A stretch of 64,000 nt of DNA, taken from contig NZ_MOXD01000002.1 of assembly GCF_001976145.1 (NCBI RefSeq), positions 496,001 to 560,000 of the forward strand. The letters run 5' to 3'. A program made the position numbers and the translations under genes. This DNA is from Serratia oryzae (GTDB lineage Bacteria; Pseudomonadota; Gammaproteobacteria; Enterobacterales; Enterobacteriaceae). Shown piece by piece: positions 36,265 to 46,357 of the stretch. Each line of letters starts with the position of its first letter. Position 1 is the stretch's first letter. A model generated the notes under the pieces. That model did no database searches. It saw nothing but the letters and a program-made list of their open reading frames with translations, and was not told the origin of the DNA.

Positions 36265-36281
36265 AGTCTGATATTCAGACT
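36265..36281. promoter_or_regulatory. Perfect palindrome, candidate HxlR operator
   Basis: AGTCTGA-TAT-TCAGACT between the divergent HxlR and tautomerase genes, 24 bases from both starts. A perfect 7-bp inverted repeat at this position is what a dimeric winged-helix repressor would bind. Confidence 0.65.
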
Positions 36282-36304
36282 TATATCAATACAAGGAGAT
36301 TAGC

Positions 36305-36535
36305 GTGCCTTTTGTTAATGTGCAAACCATCAAAGGAATTATGAACGAGGAACAGAAAAGCGAGCTGCTCAAACGTATCACTGATTTAATGGTGGAAGTT
36401 GAAGGGCGGGGAGATCCGGCTTTCAGAGCGTCGGTTTGGGTCAGAATCGATGAACATGAGCCAGAGCAATGGAGCCTTGGTGGGCTGCAGCCCAATGCCG
36501 CGATGATCGCCGCCAAGTTTCCGCCACGAGAATAA
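36305..36535 (+). CDS. 4-oxalocrotonate tautomerase-like protein
   Basis: A 76-residue protein beginning (M)PFVNVQTIKGIMNEEQ; Pro1 exposed after Met removal is the catalytic base in this family. SELLKRITDLMVEVEGRG and VWVRIDEHEPEQWSLGG complete a single beta-alpha-beta unit. The substrate is unknown. GTG start with AAGGAGATTAGC upstream. The gene is probably controlled by the divergent HxlR regulator. Confidence 0.85.
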   Translation: MPFVNVQTIKGIMNEEQKSELLKRITDLMVEVEGRGDPAFRASVWVRIDEHEPEQWSLGGLQPNAAMIAAKFPPRE

Positions 36536-36686
36536 TATACTGATCATTGCGGAGATATTTCTTGAAGCCTATCTCCGCAGCTTCCTCACCGCACAAATCT
36601 TCATCAAAACTCCCCACGATATCTGCGTTCCGTTATGGCATAATGCGCGCCAAATCACATTCCTTATGACATAAAGAGCGAGCGCT

Positions 36687-38279
36687 GTGTTAAGCACTAA
36701 CAACATCACCATGCAGTTTGGCAGTAAGCCGTTGTTTGAAAATATCTCCGTCAAGTTTGGCGGCGGTAACCGTTACGGCTTGATCGGAGCTAACGGCTGC
36801 GGTAAATCCACCTTTATGAAAATCCTCGGCGGCGATCTGGTGCCAAGCGCTGGTAACGTGTTCCTCGATCCGAACGAGCGCCTGGGTAAACTGCGCCAGG
36901 ATCAGTTCGCGTTTGAAGAGTTCAGCGTGCTGGATACCGTGATCATGGGCCATACCGAGCTGTGGGCGGTAAAAGAAGAGCGCGATCGCATTTACGCCAT
37001 GGCGGAGATGAGCGAAGAAGACGGCTACAAAGTGGCCGATCTGGAAGTCGCCTACGGTGAGATGGACGGTTACACTGCTGAAGCCCGTGCGGGTGAACTG
37101 CTGCTTGGCGTGGGGATTCCGGTTGAACAGCATTACGGCCCAATGAGCGAAATCGCGCCAGGCTTTAAGCTGCGGGTGCTGTTGGCGCAGGCGCTGTTCT
37201 CTGATCCAGAAATTCTGCTGCTCGACGAACCCACCAACAACCTGGACATCGATACCATTCGCTGGCTGGAGCAGGTGCTGAACGAGCGTAACAGCACCAT
37301 GATTATCATTTCGCACGACCGTCACTTCCTGAACATGGTGTGTACTCACATGGCGGATCTGGACTATGGCGAACTGCGCGTTTATCCAGGCAACTACGAC
37401 GAATACATGACGGCAGCGACTCAGGCGCGTGAACGTCTGATGTCAGACAACGCCAAGAAGAAGGCGCAGATTAACGAGTTGCAGGCATTCGTCAGCCGCT
37501 TTAGCGCCAACGCTTCCAAATCCAAGCAGGCGACTTCTCGTGCCCGTCAGATCGACAAGATCCAACTGGAAGAGGTGAAAGCCTCCAGCCGTCAGAACCC
37601 GTTCATCCGTTTCGAGCAGGATAAGAAGCTGTTCCGTAACGCGCTGGAAGTGGAAGCGTTGACCAAAGGTTTTGACAACGGCCCGCTGTTCAGCAAGCTC
37701 AACCTGATGGTTGAAGTGGGTGAGAAAGTCGCGATTCTGGGCGCCAACGGTATCGGTAAATCCACCTTGCTGAAAACGCTGGTCGGGGATGAGCAGCCGG
37801 ATCACGGTAGCGTGAAATGGTCGGAAAACGCCAAGATCGGTTACTACGCGCAGGATCACGAATACGAGTTTGATGACCAACTGACGGTGTTCGACTGGAT
37901 GAGCCAGTGGAAGCAGGAGAAAGACGACGAGCAGGCGGTACGTAGCGTGCTGGGCCGTTTGCTGTTCAGCCAGGACGACATCAAAAAGCGCGTTAAGGTG
38001 CTGTCGGGCGGTGAGAAGGGCCGTATGCTCTTTGGCAAGATCATGATGCAGCGCCCGAACATTCTGGTGATGGATGAGCCAACCAACCACATGGATATGG
38101 AATCTATCGAATCACTGAATATGGCGTTGGAAATGTACGAAGGTACGCTGATCTTCGTTTCCCACGATCGCGAATTCGTGAGCTCGCTGGCTTCCCGTAT
38201 TCTGGAGATTACCCCGAACAAGGTGATCGACTTTACCGGCAACTACGAAGATTATCTGCGTAGTCAGGGTATCGCTTAA
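36687..38279 (+). CDS. ybiT: ABC-F family ATPase YbiT
   Basis: A 530-residue protein, the same length as E. coli YbiT and very similar throughout. It has two ABC domains: Walker [10 protein letters not shown] and GANGIGKST, Walker [12 protein letters not shown] and [11 protein letters not shown], signature LSGGEKGRM in the second. The linker between them ([15 protein letters not shown]...) is the P-site tRNA-interaction motif of ABC-F proteins. These are soluble translation factors rather than transporters. The GTG start ([12 protein letters not shown]) fits the E. coli N-terminus. In E. coli ybiT is likewise close to moeBA-iaaA-gsi. Confidence 0.95.
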   Translation: MLSTNNITMQFGSKPLFENISVKFGGGNRYGLIGANGCGKSTFMKILGGDLVPSAGNVFLDPNERLGKLRQDQFAFEEFSVLDTVIMGHTELWAVKEERDRIYAMAEMSEEDGYKVADLEVAYGEMDGYTAEARAGELLLGVGIPVEQHYGPMSEIAPGFKLRVLLAQALFSDPEILLLDEPTNNLDIDTIRWLEQVLNERNSTMIIISHDRHFLNMVCTHMADLDYGELRVYPGNYDEYMTAATQARERLMSDNAKKKAQINELQAFVSRFSANASKSKQATSRARQIDKIQLEEVKASSRQNPFIRFEQDKKLFRNALEVEALTKGFDNGPLFSKLNLMVEVGEKVAILGANGIGKSTLLKTLVGDEQPDHGSVKWSENAKIGYYAQDHEYEFDDQLTVFDWMSQWKQEKDDEQAVRSVLGRLLFSQDDIKKRVKVLSGGEKGRMLFGKIMMQRPNILVMDEPTNHMDMESIESLNMALEMYEGTLIFVSHDREFVSSLASRILEITPNKVIDFTGNYEDYLRSQGIA

Positions 38280-38287
38280 GCTCTGCT

Positions 38288-38310
38288 CCTCACCTTCCCT
38301 GTGGGTGAGG
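38288..38310. terminator. Hairpin after ybiT
   Basis: CCTCACC (38288-38294) pairs with GGTGAGG (38304-38310) directly after the ybiT stop. There is no T-run; it may end the ybiT transcript or be part of the GC-rich repeat that follows. Confidence 0.4.
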
Positions 38311-38396
38311 GAACCGCTCGAGTCTGAGTCTGCCGATGAATTCTTCTTTCTCGATAGCAGCAGGCGTAACGCAAATCTGCATCGAACGGTGAGCTT

Positions 38397-38485
38397 CTCC
38401 CTCTCCGTGTGGGAGGGCGGGGGTGAGGGGCTTGTCGTCCGGCGATTGTCCCCTCACCCTAACCCTCTCCCCAAGGGAGAGGGAG
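38397..38485. repeat. Long imperfect inverted repeat (CTCCCTCTCC...GGGAGAGGGAG)
   Basis: The left arm from 38397 (CTCCCTCTCC...GGGGTGAGGGG) is the near reverse complement of the right arm ending at 38485 (CCCCTCACCC...GGGAGAGGGAG), each about 36 bases with a 19-base centre. It is non-coding and resembles dispersed extragenic palindromes of enterobacteria. Confidence 0.7.
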
Positions 38486-38651
38486 CTGGTTAGTCTTAAC
38501 TGACAAATAGTTGCCGCTGATGCGGCCTTTTTAGCATTCGGCTTTGTTCAGCCGCACTCCATAGCGGCTAACCTGTTCTACCACGTGTATCTTATCCATT
38601 CCTTTCTGACGGCAATAATTCAGCTCTTCACTATTTGATCTTATTAGCTAT

Positions 38652-38668
38652 GGAGCGCAATACGCTCC
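38652..38668. repeat. Small perfect hairpin between ybiT and moeB
   Basis: GGAGCG (38652-38657) and CGCTCC (38663-38668) with a 5-base loop. No T-run; role unknown. Confidence 0.4.
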
Positions 38669-38699
38669 GTTTACGGTAAATAAACATAATCGGTTGGTT

Positions 38700-38969
38700 T
38701 ATACCCTTCATACTTCAAGTCGCTTGGGTGTTGGCTGCGTTACTCGGCCCATATTGGGCCTCGCCCCTTCGGGGCCGCTGCAAGCAGCGTTCAAATCTGC
38801 TTGCGCAGATTTGTCACTCACCCCAGTCACTTACCTGAGTAAGCTCCTGGGGATTATGAGCCTCTTCGAGGCTCACCCTACGGGCCAGCGCAAGCGCTGT
38901 TCAAATCAGTCTTTGACTGATTTGTCGCTCAGTTGCCGCCTACAAGCAACTCGAATTATTTTGGGTATA
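38700..38969 (+). repeat. Interspersed TATACCC...GGGTATA repeat, copy 2 (long form)
   Basis: A 270-base copy with intact ends TATACCC and GGGTATA. Inside are two hairpin modules of the kind GTTCAAATC...GATTTGTC (about 38790-38814 and 38902-38926) and a TGAGCCTCTTCGAGGCTCA hairpin. It fills most of the gap between ybiT and moeB. No coding capacity. The long form looks like the short form (copy 1) with extra hairpin modules. Confidence 0.85.
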
Positions 38970-38988
38970 TGCATCCTTGCGGGGAAAT

Positions 38989-39747
38989 TCAGGTGTTTTT
39001 GCTACACACTTCGCACTGCGGATCCTTCGGCAGCTTCATCTCGCGGAACTGCATGCTCATGGCGTCAAACATCAGCAATTTCCCCACCAGCGGTTGGCCG
39101 TAATGGGCCAGCAGTTTGATTGCTTCCATTGCCTGTAGCGTGCCGATCGTGCCGACTAACGGTGCCATTACCCCGGCCTCCACGCAGGTGAGGGCATTTT
39201 CACCAAATAAGCGGCTCAGGCAGCGATAGCAGGGTTCCCCAGGCTGATAGGTAAACACGCTGAGTTGGCCTTCCATGCGGATAGCAGCACCCGAAACCAG
39301 CGGCTTACGCTGTGCATGGCACAGGCGGTTTAGCAGATCGCGTGTGGCAACGTTATCGGTGCAGTCCAGCACCACATCACAGGCGGCAATCTGCGCCGCC
39401 ATGTGTGCCTCATCCAGCTGATCGGCGAGCGTATCGATACGGATGTGCGGATTGATCGCGCTCAGCTCAGCGCGCGCCGAATCCACTTTCGCCATGCCGA
39501 TGCGGGCATCGCGGTGCAGGATCTGGCGCTGCAGATTAGAGAGTGAAACGGTGTCGAAATCAACCAAGGTCAAGTGGCCGACGCCTGCGGCAGCCAGATA
39601 AGGCGCTGCCGCACAGCCCAAACCGCCGAGCCCGACGATCAACACGTGTGCAGCTTTCAGCTTTTCCTGGCCGTCGAAGTCAAAACCACGCAGCACGATC
39701 TGGCGGTTATAACGCAGCGTTTCAGCATCGGTTAATTCCGGCAGCAT
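38989..39747 (-). CDS. moeB: Molybdopterin-synthase adenylyltransferase MoeB
   Basis: A 252-residue E1-like enzyme: ATP-binding VLIVGLGGLGCAAAPYLAAA, LVDFDTVSLSNLQRQILH, and the zinc-binding Cys pairs CYRCL and CEVC near the C-terminus. It adenylates the C-terminal glycine of MoaD for molybdopterin synthesis. It lies two bases after moeA on the same strand, as in E. coli. The molybdoenzyme at 28900 is one possible user of the cofactor. Confidence 0.95.
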   Translation of the reverse strand: MLPELTDAETLRYNRQIVLRGFDFDGQEKLKAAHVLIVGLGGLGCAAAPYLAAAGVGHLTLVDFDTVSLSNLQRQILHRDARIGMAKVDSARAELSAINPHIRIDTLADQLDEAHMAAQIAACDVVLDCTDNVATRDLLNRLCHAQRKPLVSGAAIRMEGQLSVFTYQPGEPCYRCLSRLFGENALTCVEAGVMAPLVGTIGTLQAMEAIKLLAHYGQPLVGKLLMFDAMSMQFREMKLPKDPQCEVCSKNT

Positions 39748-39749
39748 GT

Positions 39750-40988
39750 TCAGTTCCCCAGTAATCCGTTGAAAGGTTCGATATCCACCATTTCACCGGC
39801 AGCGACAAATCCGCGTTCGCGCTCCAGTACGATAAAGCAGTTGCCCTGGCTGTAGGAACTGAACACGTGTGAACCTTGATGGCCGGTGCTGCTCACTTCC
39901 AGCTCGCCTGCGGCGTTGCTGCTGAAGATGCCGCGTTGGAAATCGAGGCGGCCCGGTGATTTCTTCAGCGGCGTCAGCGCGCGTGCTTTCAGGCGGGCCG
40001 GTAAGCGCCATTCGCTGTGCCCGGCCAGCTTGGCGAGCAACGGTTGCACCAATTGATAGAAAGTCAGTGCGGCAGAAACCGGGTTACCCGGCAGGCCGCA
40101 GAACCAGGCGTGTTGCAGCTTACCGAAGGCGAAAGGTTTGCCGGGTTTGATCGCCAGCTTCCAGAAGCCGACTTGGCCGAGTTCATCCAGCATCTGCTTG
40201 GTGTAATCGGCCTCACCGACCGAAACGCCACCGCTGCTGATCACCACGTCCGCCTGGCTGTCTGCCTGATTGAACGCGGCGCGAAGGGTTGCCTGATCGT
40301 CGCGGATAATCCCCAGATCGATCACCGTGCAGCCAAGCTGTTCCAGCATCAGGCGCACCGCAAAGCGGTTGGTATCGTAAATCTGCCCCGCCTGTAACGG
40401 TTGGCCGACAGGTTGCAGTTCGTCACCGGTAGAGAACACCGCGACCTTCAGCTTGCGCATCACCTGCACCTCGGCCACGCCCAGCGAAGCCAGCAGCGGC
40501 AACTGTGCCGCCCCGAGCTTAACCCCGGCAGGCAAGACGCTGGCACCCTGACGAATATCTTCTCCCGCCAGCCGGATATTCTGCCCGCTGCGTACTGGTG
40601 CGTTGAAGCGCACACCGGCCTCGCTCACCTCTGCCTGTTCCTGCATGATCACCGCATCGGCCCCCGTTGGGATCGGCGCGCCGGTCATAATGCGGATACA
40701 GGTCTTGGCTGGCCACTCGCCGGTGTATGGCGCGCCGGCAAAGGCTTTACCCGCCACCGGTAACGGCGCGTTGGTGTTTAATTCGTTGGTGCGCACCGCG
40801 TAACCGTCCATCGCCGAGTTAGCGAAAGGGGGCACATCGATAGGGGAAATCACTGCCGCGGCCGTAATGCGCCCGGCGGCGCTGGTCAGCGCAATGGATT
40901 CACTCTCTTGCAGTGGCGCAACCTGGGAGAGCATGGTCTCCAGTGCCTGCTCAAGGGAGATAAGGTCGGAAGTATGGCAATGATCCAT
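39750..40988 (-). CDS. moeA: Molybdopterin molybdenumtransferase MoeA
   Basis: A 412-residue protein of the usual MoeA length. Conserved segments include [62 protein letters not shown] and [17 protein letters not shown]. It inserts molybdenum into adenylated molybdopterin. It is the first gene of moeA-moeB and is divergent from a DUF924 gene, with 112 bases between. Confidence 0.96.
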   Translation of the reverse strand: MDHCHTSDLISLEQALETMLSQVAPLQESESIALTSAAGRITAAAVISPIDVPPFANSAMDGYAVRTNELNTNAPLPVAGKAFAGAPYTGEWPAKTCIRIMTGAPIPTGADAVIMQEQAEVSEAGVRFNAPVRSGQNIRLAGEDIRQGASVLPAGVKLGAAQLPLLASLGVAEVQVMRKLKVAVFSTGDELQPVGQPLQAGQIYDTNRFAVRLMLEQLGCTVIDLGIIRDDQATLRAAFNQADSQADVVISSGGVSVGEADYTKQMLDELGQVGFWKLAIKPGKPFAFGKLQHAWFCGLPGNPVSAALTFYQLVQPLLAKLAGHSEWRLPARLKARALTPLKKSPGRLDFQRGIFSSNAAGELEVSSTGHQGSHVFSSYSQGNCFIVLERERGFVAAGEMVDIEPFNGLLGN

Positions 40989-41100
40989 AAAATAAGCTCC
41001 ATAATCAGCGTGCGCGAGTTTTTCGGCAAAGTGCGGCTATTATGGCAGATAACGCCGGAGGGGAGAATGATGCCCCTGAGGTCAACAATAGGAAACGACA

Positions 41101-41637
41101 ATGCACAGACAGATACTGGATTTCTGGTTTACAGAGATTAACCCGGTGATGTGGTTTAAAAAAGACGATGATTTTGATCGTCTGCTACATACCCGCTTCA
41201 GCCAGGTTTGGCATGCGGCGTCACAGGGGGAATTGGCACACTGGCGCGCCACGATAGAAGGGCGGTTGGCGGAGATTATCGTGCTCGATCAGTTCAGCCG
41301 TAATCTGTTTCGCGACACGCCGCGTGCTTTTTCCTGTGATGGTATGGCACTGGTATTGGCACAGGAGGCGATCGTGAGCGGATTATGCGAACAGCTCAGC
41401 ATTGAGCAGCGCGGTTTTCTTTATTTGCCGTTTATGCATTCCGAATCCGTGCAGATCCATCAACAGGCATTGGCGTTGTACAGCGAATTAAATAATGGCG
41501 ATCAACTGGAATATGAAATACGTCATAAAGCCATTATTGAGCGTTTTGGCCGTTATCCACATCGTAATGCGATATTAGGCCGGGAATCGACGCCAGATGA
41601 GCGTGAATTTCTGCTGCAACCGGGCTCGGGGTTCTGA
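41101..41637 (+). CDS. DUF924 family protein
   Basis: A 178-residue protein of the DUF924 family: QILDFWFTEINPVMWFKKDD at the N-terminus, IIVLDQFSRNLFRDTPRAFS and GFLYLPFMHSESVQIHQQAL in the middle, RYPHRNAILGRESTPDE near the end. The fold is helical and TPR-like; no activity is established. AATAGGAAACGACA precedes the ATG. In E. coli moeA is directly followed by iaaA without this gene. Confidence 0.85.
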   Translation: MHRQILDFWFTEINPVMWFKKDDDFDRLLHTRFSQVWHAASQGELAHWRATIEGRLAEIIVLDQFSRNLFRDTPRAFSCDGMALVLAQEAIVSGLCEQLSIEQRGFLYLPFMHSESVQIHQQALALYSELNNGDQLEYEIRHKAIIERFGRYPHRNAILGRESTPDEREFLLQPGSGF

Positions 41638-41648
41638 ATATTTTGCTG

Positions 41649-41670
41649 CGCGTCCAGCGGGCTGGGCGCG
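41649..41670. terminator. GC-rich hairpin after the DUF924 gene
   Basis: CGCGTCCAGC and GCTGGGCGCG form a 10-bp stem with one G-T pair, 11 bases after the stop. No T-run follows, so only a possible terminator. Confidence 0.4.
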
Positions 41671-41830
41671 ACAGCATTACGTTGCAGGTACGGAGATAAC
41701 AGGATGTTTTTATTCTATTAAGTTCTTTCAACGTACAAAATAATCTAAGCAAATCCTGGCCGAAGACTTTGTGCTTTACATCGTATGCCGGGCTAAATAT
41801 AGTCGAAAAAGACAGAATAATAATTATCCC

Positions 41831-41850
41831 CTTCAAGTATGACGGGTATA
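41831..41850 (-). repeat. Solitary terminus of the TATACCC repeat
   Basis: CTTCAAGTATGACGGGTATA; read on the minus strand it is TATACCCGTCATACTTGAAG, the left end of the interspersed repeat. The rest of the element is absent. It lies 42 bases before the iaaA start, possibly a relic of a deleted copy. Confidence 0.65.
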
Positions 41851-41892
41851 TCAGTTCCGCCAGATATTGAGTTAACACAGGATGTCAGGTCA

Positions 41893-42852
41893 ATGAGCAA
41901 ACCAGTGATTGCCATTCATGGCGGAGCGGGGGCAATTACCCGTGCCGCGTTGAGTGCTGAAAAGGAACAACGTTATATTCAGGCGCTTTTCGATATTGTT
42001 GCCGCCGGGCAGGTGATTCTGGCACAGGGCGGCAGCGCGCTGGATGCGGTTACGGAAGCAGTCAGGCTGTTGGAAGAGTGCCCGTTATTTAATGCGGGCA
42101 AAGGGGCGGTATTTACCCATCAGGGCACCCATGAGCTGGACGCCTGCGTGATGGATGGCCGCACCCGTGACGCAGGGGCGGTTGCCGCTGTCAGCCGGAT
42201 ACGTAACCCAATCCTCGCGGCGCGTGCGGTGCTTGAGAACAGCAATCACGTGCTGTTTGCCGCTGAAGGTGCCGAACGCTTTGCCGCTGCCCACGGCCTG
42301 GAAATGGTCGAGCCCGACTTCTTCTTTACTCAGGAACGCTTTGACCAACTGCACCGCGCCCAGGCGGAGCTGGGGCGCGTGCTGCTCGATCATGACGGTG
42401 CGGCGCTGCACGGTGACGATCCCCTCGATCCCGATCGCAAGTTTGGCACCGTAGGGGCCGTGGCGCTGGATGCTTTGGGTAACCTGGCGGCCGCGACCTC
42501 GACCGGCGGCATGACCAATAAACAGGCTGGGCGCATTGGCGATACGCCGATTATTGGCGCTGGCTGCTATGCCAACAATGCTACCGTCGCGGTGTCCAGC
42601 ACCGGCACCGGTGAAATCTTTATGCGTAATGTCTCGGCCTATGACGTTTCCGCATTGATTGAATATGCTGGGCTAAGCCTGCAACAGGCCTGCGATAAAG
42701 TGGTGATGGAAAAGCTGCTGGCGATGGGCGGCAGCGGCGGGTTGATCGCCATCGATCGCTTCGGCAATGTAGCACTGCCGTTCAACAGTGAAGGCATGTA
42801 CCGTGGCTTTGGCTATGTCGGTGATGCCCCTTCCGTCGGTATCTATCGCTGA
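41893..42852 (+). CDS. iaaA: Isoaspartyl peptidase/L-asparaginase IaaA
   Basis: A 319-residue Ntn-hydrolase (E. coli IaaA is 321). It begins MSKPVIAIHGGAGAITRA. The precursor should cleave itself before Thr186 in DRKFGTVGAVALD, whose Thr becomes the nucleophile; TSTGGMTNKQAGRIGDTPII follows. It hydrolyses isoaspartyl dipeptides and asparagine. The frame is open upstream into the repeat relic, but the family start is at 41893 after AGGTCA. It is 19 bases before gsiA and is probably cotranscribed, as in E. coli. Confidence 0.95.
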   Translation: MSKPVIAIHGGAGAITRAALSAEKEQRYIQALFDIVAAGQVILAQGGSALDAVTEAVRLLEECPLFNAGKGAVFTHQGTHELDACVMDGRTRDAGAVAAVSRIRNPILAARAVLENSNHVLFAAEGAERFAAAHGLEMVEPDFFFTQERFDQLHRAQAELGRVLLDHDGAALHGDDPLDPDRKFGTVGAVALDALGNLAAATSTGGMTNKQAGRIGDTPIIGAGCYANNATVAVSSTGTGEIFMRNVSAYDVSALIEYAGLSLQQACDKVVMEKLLAMGGSGGLIAIDRFGNVALPFNSEGMYRGFGYVGDAPSVGIYR

Positions 42853-42871
42853 ACGTTAAGCGGAGGGGCGC

Positions 42872-44722
42872 ATGAGCGATGCCATCATCTTGCCGCCGCA
42901 GCGCGTGCTGGCGGTGAGCGATCTGAGCGTACAATTCCGTCAGGAAGGAGAAACCATTGCGGCGGTGCGCAATCTGGCCTTCAACGTGGATCGCGCCGAA
43001 ACGCTGGCGATTGTGGGTGAATCCGGTTCCGGTAAATCCGTCACCTCGCTGGCGCTGATGCGTCTGGTGGAACAGGGCGGCGGTGAACTGACCCGCGGGG
43101 TGATGCAGTTTCGCCGCCGCAACGGCCAGGTGCTCGATCTGGCGCAGGCCAGGCAGAGCACCTTGCGCACCCTGCGCGGTGCCGATATGGCGATGATTTT
43201 TCAGGAGCCGATGACCTCGCTCAACCCGGTATTCCCAGTGGGGGAGCAGATCGCCGAGTCGTTACGCCTGCATCAGCACATGGATCACCGCAGCGCCAAA
43301 CGCGAAGCGTTACGCATGCTTGATCGGGTGCGCATCCCCGAAGCGAAAAATGTGTTGGATCGCTATCCGCACCAGCTTTCCGGCGGTATGCGCCAGCGGG
43401 TGATGATCGCCATGGCGCTGTCGTGCAAACCGGCGTTGCTGATCGCCGATGAACCCACCACCGCGCTGGATGTCACCATTCAGGCGCAAATCTTGCAGTT
43501 GATCCGCGAATTGCAGCAGGAAATGCAAATGGCGGTGATCTTTATCACCCACGATATGGGCGTGGTCGCCGAGATTGCCGATCGGGTGCTGGTGATGCAT
43601 CAGGGAGCAAAGGTAGAAGAAGGCGACGTGCGCGCGCTGTTTGCCGCGCCGCAACAGCCTTATACCCAAGCGCTGCTGGCAGCGGTGCCAAGGTTGGGTT
43701 CGATGAAGGATCAAGACCTGCCGGCCAAATTCCCCTTGCCCGGCAGTGCAAACAATGGCGCACCGCAGGATACCTTGCAGGCCGGAGCGGCACCGATCCT
43801 GCAGGTGGAAAACCTGGTCGCGCGTTTTGATTTGCGCAGCGGCATTCTCAACCGCGTCACCCGCCGCGTGCACGCGGTGGAAAACATCAGTTTCGATTTA
43901 TACCCCGGCGAAACGCTGGGGCTGGTGGGGGAGTCCGGCTGCGGCAAGTCCACCACCGGGCGCGCGCTGCTGAAGCTGGTCGATAGCCAGCACGGCACCA
44001 TTACCTTCAACGGCCAGCGGATCAATCAGCTTAAAGGCGCGGCGTTGCAGCATTTGCGGCGCGATATCCAGTTTATCTTTCAAGACCCTTACGCTTCATT
44101 GGATCCGCGTTTGACCGTGGGTTTCTCGATCATGGAACCGTTGTTGGTGCATAACGTGGCGCGCGGTGCCGAGGCGGAAAAGCGCGTGGCCTGGCTGCTG
44201 GAGCGGGTTGGGCTGCTGCCGGAACATGCGCGGCGTTATCCGCACGAGTTTTCCGGCGGCCAACGCCAACGGATCTGCATTGCGCGCGCGCTGGCGCTCA
44301 ACCCGAAAGTGGTGGTGGCGGATGAAGCCGTTTCTGCGCTGGATGTGTCGATACAGGCGCAGATCGTGAATCTGTTACTCGATCTGCAGCGTGAGTTTGG
44401 CATCGCTTTCCTGTTTATTTCCCATGATATGGCGGTGGTGGAGCGCATCAGCCACCGCGTAGCCGTGATGTATCTCGGCCAGATTGTCGAGATCGGCCCG
44501 CGCCGCAGCGTATTTGAAAACCCACAGCATGCCTATACCCGCAAGCTGATGGCTGCGGTGCCGGTTGCCGATCCGGCCCAAGCTCATCAACGCCAGCCAC
44601 TGCTGGTGGATGACATACCCAGCCCGATCCGCGCGCTGGGCGACGACCCCATTACCGCACCTCTAGTGCAGGTTGGGCCGGGGCACTTTGTGGCCCGCCA
44701 TCCGATTGCCGGTGCCTTTTAG
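42872..44722 (+). CDS. gsiA: Glutathione import ATP-binding protein GsiA
   Basis: A 616-residue fusion of two oligopeptide-type ABC domains (E. coli GsiA is 623). Walker A motifs are GESGSGKS and GESGCGKS; signatures [15 protein letters not shown] and [15 protein letters not shown]; Walker [13 protein letters not shown] and [12 protein letters not shown]. The second Walker B has DEA rather than DEP. It drives glutathione import by the Gsi system. gsiB follows after 24 bases, but the permease genes gsiC and gsiD are 10.2 kb and more downstream, behind an inserted gene cluster. Confidence 0.95.
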   Translation: MSDAIILPPQRVLAVSDLSVQFRQEGETIAAVRNLAFNVDRAETLAIVGESGSGKSVTSLALMRLVEQGGGELTRGVMQFRRRNGQVLDLAQARQSTLRTLRGADMAMIFQEPMTSLNPVFPVGEQIAESLRLHQHMDHRSAKREALRMLDRVRIPEAKNVLDRYPHQLSGGMRQRVMIAMALSCKPALLIADEPTTALDVTIQAQILQLIRELQQEMQMAVIFITHDMGVVAEIADRVLVMHQGAKVEEGDVRALFAAPQQPYTQALLAAVPRLGSMKDQDLPAKFPLPGSANNGAPQDTLQAGAAPILQVENLVARFDLRSGILNRVTRRVHAVENISFDLYPGETLGLVGESGCGKSTTGRALLKLVDSQHGTITFNGQRINQLKGAALQHLRRDIQFIFQDPYASLDPRLTVGFSIMEPLLVHNVARGAEAEKRVAWLLERVGLLPEHARRYPHEFSGGQRQRICIARALALNPKVVVADEAVSALDVSIQAQIVNLLLDLQREFGIAFLFISHDMAVVERISHRVAVMYLGQIVEIGPRRSVFENPQHAYTRKLMAAVPVADPAQAHQRQPLLVDDIPSPIRALGDDPITAPLVQVGPGHFVARHPIAGAF

Positions 44723-44746
44723 CCTTGCCTCAGGAGAGAAAACGAT

Positions 44747-46282
44747 ATGACCATGCAGAGATTTAAACGCAATGTTCTGGCCGCCGCTCTACTGGCTGTG
44801 GCCGCTGGCCCGGCCTGGGCCGCCAAAGATGCGGTGATTGCCGTGGCGTCTAACTTCACCACGCTCGATCCGTACGATGCCAACGACACTCTGTCGCAGG
44901 CGGTGGCTAAATCCTTCTATCAGGGGCTGTTCGGCTTCGACAAAGACATGAAGCTGGTTAACGTGCTGGCGGATAGCTATGAGGTGAGCCCGGACGGCCT
45001 GACCTATACCATCAAGCTGCATCCGGGAGTGAAATTCCACGATGGCAGCGATTTCAACGCCGAAGCGGTGAAAATTAACCTGGATCGCGCCAGTAACCCG
45101 GAGAACCGCCTCAAGCGTTACAACCTGTTCAGAATGATCGATAAGACCGAGGTGGTGGCACCGGATACCGTCAAGATTGTGTTGAAAACGCCTTTTGCGG
45201 CGTTTATCAACAACCTGGCACATCCGGCAGCGGTGATGATCTCCCCGGCGGCGCTGAAACAGTACGGTAAGGAGATCGGTTTCCATCCGGTGGGAACCGG
45301 CCCTTACCAGTTTGAAACCTGGAACCAGACCGATTTTGTCAAAGTGAAGAAGTTTGACGGTTACTGGAAAGCCGGGCTGCCGAAACTCGATACCATCACC
45401 TGGCGCCCGGTGGTAGATAACAACACCCGTGCGGCGATGCTGCAAACCGGCGAAGCCACCTTTGCCTTCCCGATCCCTTATGAGCAGGCCAGCGTGCTGG
45501 AAAAAAACGCCAAGTTGGATCTGGTGGCCGCCCCGTCAATTCTGCAGCGCTATATCAGCATGAACGTAACGCAAAAGCCGTTCGACAACCCGAAAGTGCG
45601 CCAGGCGCTGAACTACGCCATCAATAAAGACGCGCTGATTAAAGTGGCGTTTGCAGGCTATGCCGTGCCGGCCGAAGGGCCGGTGCCACCGGCAATCGAC
45701 TTTGCTGCTCGCTATCAACCTTGGCCCTACGATCCGGCTAAGGCGCGTGAACTGCTGAAAGAAGCCGGTTACCCGAACGGTTTTACCACCACGTTATGGT
45801 CTTCTCATAACCACAGCACCGCGCAGAAGGTGCTGCAGTTTGCCCAGCAACAGCTGGCGCAGGTTGGGGTGAAGGTGACGGTTACGGCAATGGATGCGGG
45901 CCAGCGCGCGGCGCAGGTGGAGAGCGTGGGCGTGAAGGACACCGGCGTGCGGATGTTCTATACCGGCTGGTCGGCGTCCACCGGTGAGGCCGATTGGGCG
46001 CTGTCGCCGCTGTTTTCCACCCAGGCGGCACCGCCGAAGCAGTTTAACACCGCGTTCTACAGCAACCCGCAGGTGGATGAGGATCTGGCTGCGGCGCTGG
46101 CAACCACCGATCGCACCAAGCGGCAGGCGCTTTACCAACAGGTGCAGGACCGTATTTGGGCCGATGCCCCGTGGATCTTCCTGGTCACCGAGCGCCTGCT
46201 CTCGGCCAATAACAAACAGTTGAGCGGTTTCTATGTGATGCCGGATACGTCATTCAACTTTGACAACGCAGACCTGAAATAA
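44747..46282 (+). CDS. gsiB: Glutathione-binding periplasmic protein GsiB
   Basis: A 511-residue dipeptide/oligopeptide-type solute-binding protein (E. coli GsiB is 512). The signal peptide is cleaved near [48 protein letters not shown] and [20 protein letters not shown] are characteristic. It binds glutathione for GsiCD. AGGAGAG lies before the ATG; MQRFK two codons later could also be the start. Normally gsiC follows directly; here a convergent terminator and a sugar operon follow instead. Confidence 0.94.
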   Translation: MTMQRFKRNVLAAALLAVAAGPAWAAKDAVIAVASNFTTLDPYDANDTLSQAVAKSFYQGLFGFDKDMKLVNVLADSYEVSPDGLTYTIKLHPGVKFHDGSDFNAEAVKINLDRASNPENRLKRYNLFRMIDKTEVVAPDTVKIVLKTPFAAFINNLAHPAAVMISPAALKQYGKEIGFHPVGTGPYQFETWNQTDFVKVKKFDGYWKAGLPKLDTITWRPVVDNNTRAAMLQTGEATFAFPIPYEQASVLEKNAKLDLVAAPSILQRYISMNVTQKPFDNPKVRQALNYAINKDALIKVAFAGYAVPAEGPVPPAIDFAARYQPWPYDPAKARELLKEAGYPNGFTTTLWSSHNHSTAQKVLQFAQQQLAQVGVKVTVTAMDAGQRAAQVESVGVKDTGVRMFYTGWSASTGEADWALSPLFSTQAAPPKQFNTAFYSNPQVDEDLAAALATTDRTKRQALYQQVQDRIWADAPWIFLVTERLLSANNKQLSGFYVMPDTSFNFDNADLK

Positions 46283-46311
46283 GGCACCTCTGCACAGTAT
46301 CAGGTCGATAA

Positions 46312-46346
46312 TAAAAATCTCCTCCGGCAACATCTGCCCGGAGGAG
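46312..46346 (-). terminator. Intrinsic terminator of the pentose transporter operon
   Basis: CTCCTCCGG (46319-46327) pairs with CCGGAGGAG (46338-46346). On the minus strand the stem is followed by ATTTTTATTAT, so it ends the minus-strand operon. On the plus strand it is followed by AAAAGG and would be at best a weak stop for gsiB. Confidence 0.85.
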
Positions 46347-46357
46347 AAAAGGGGCGA

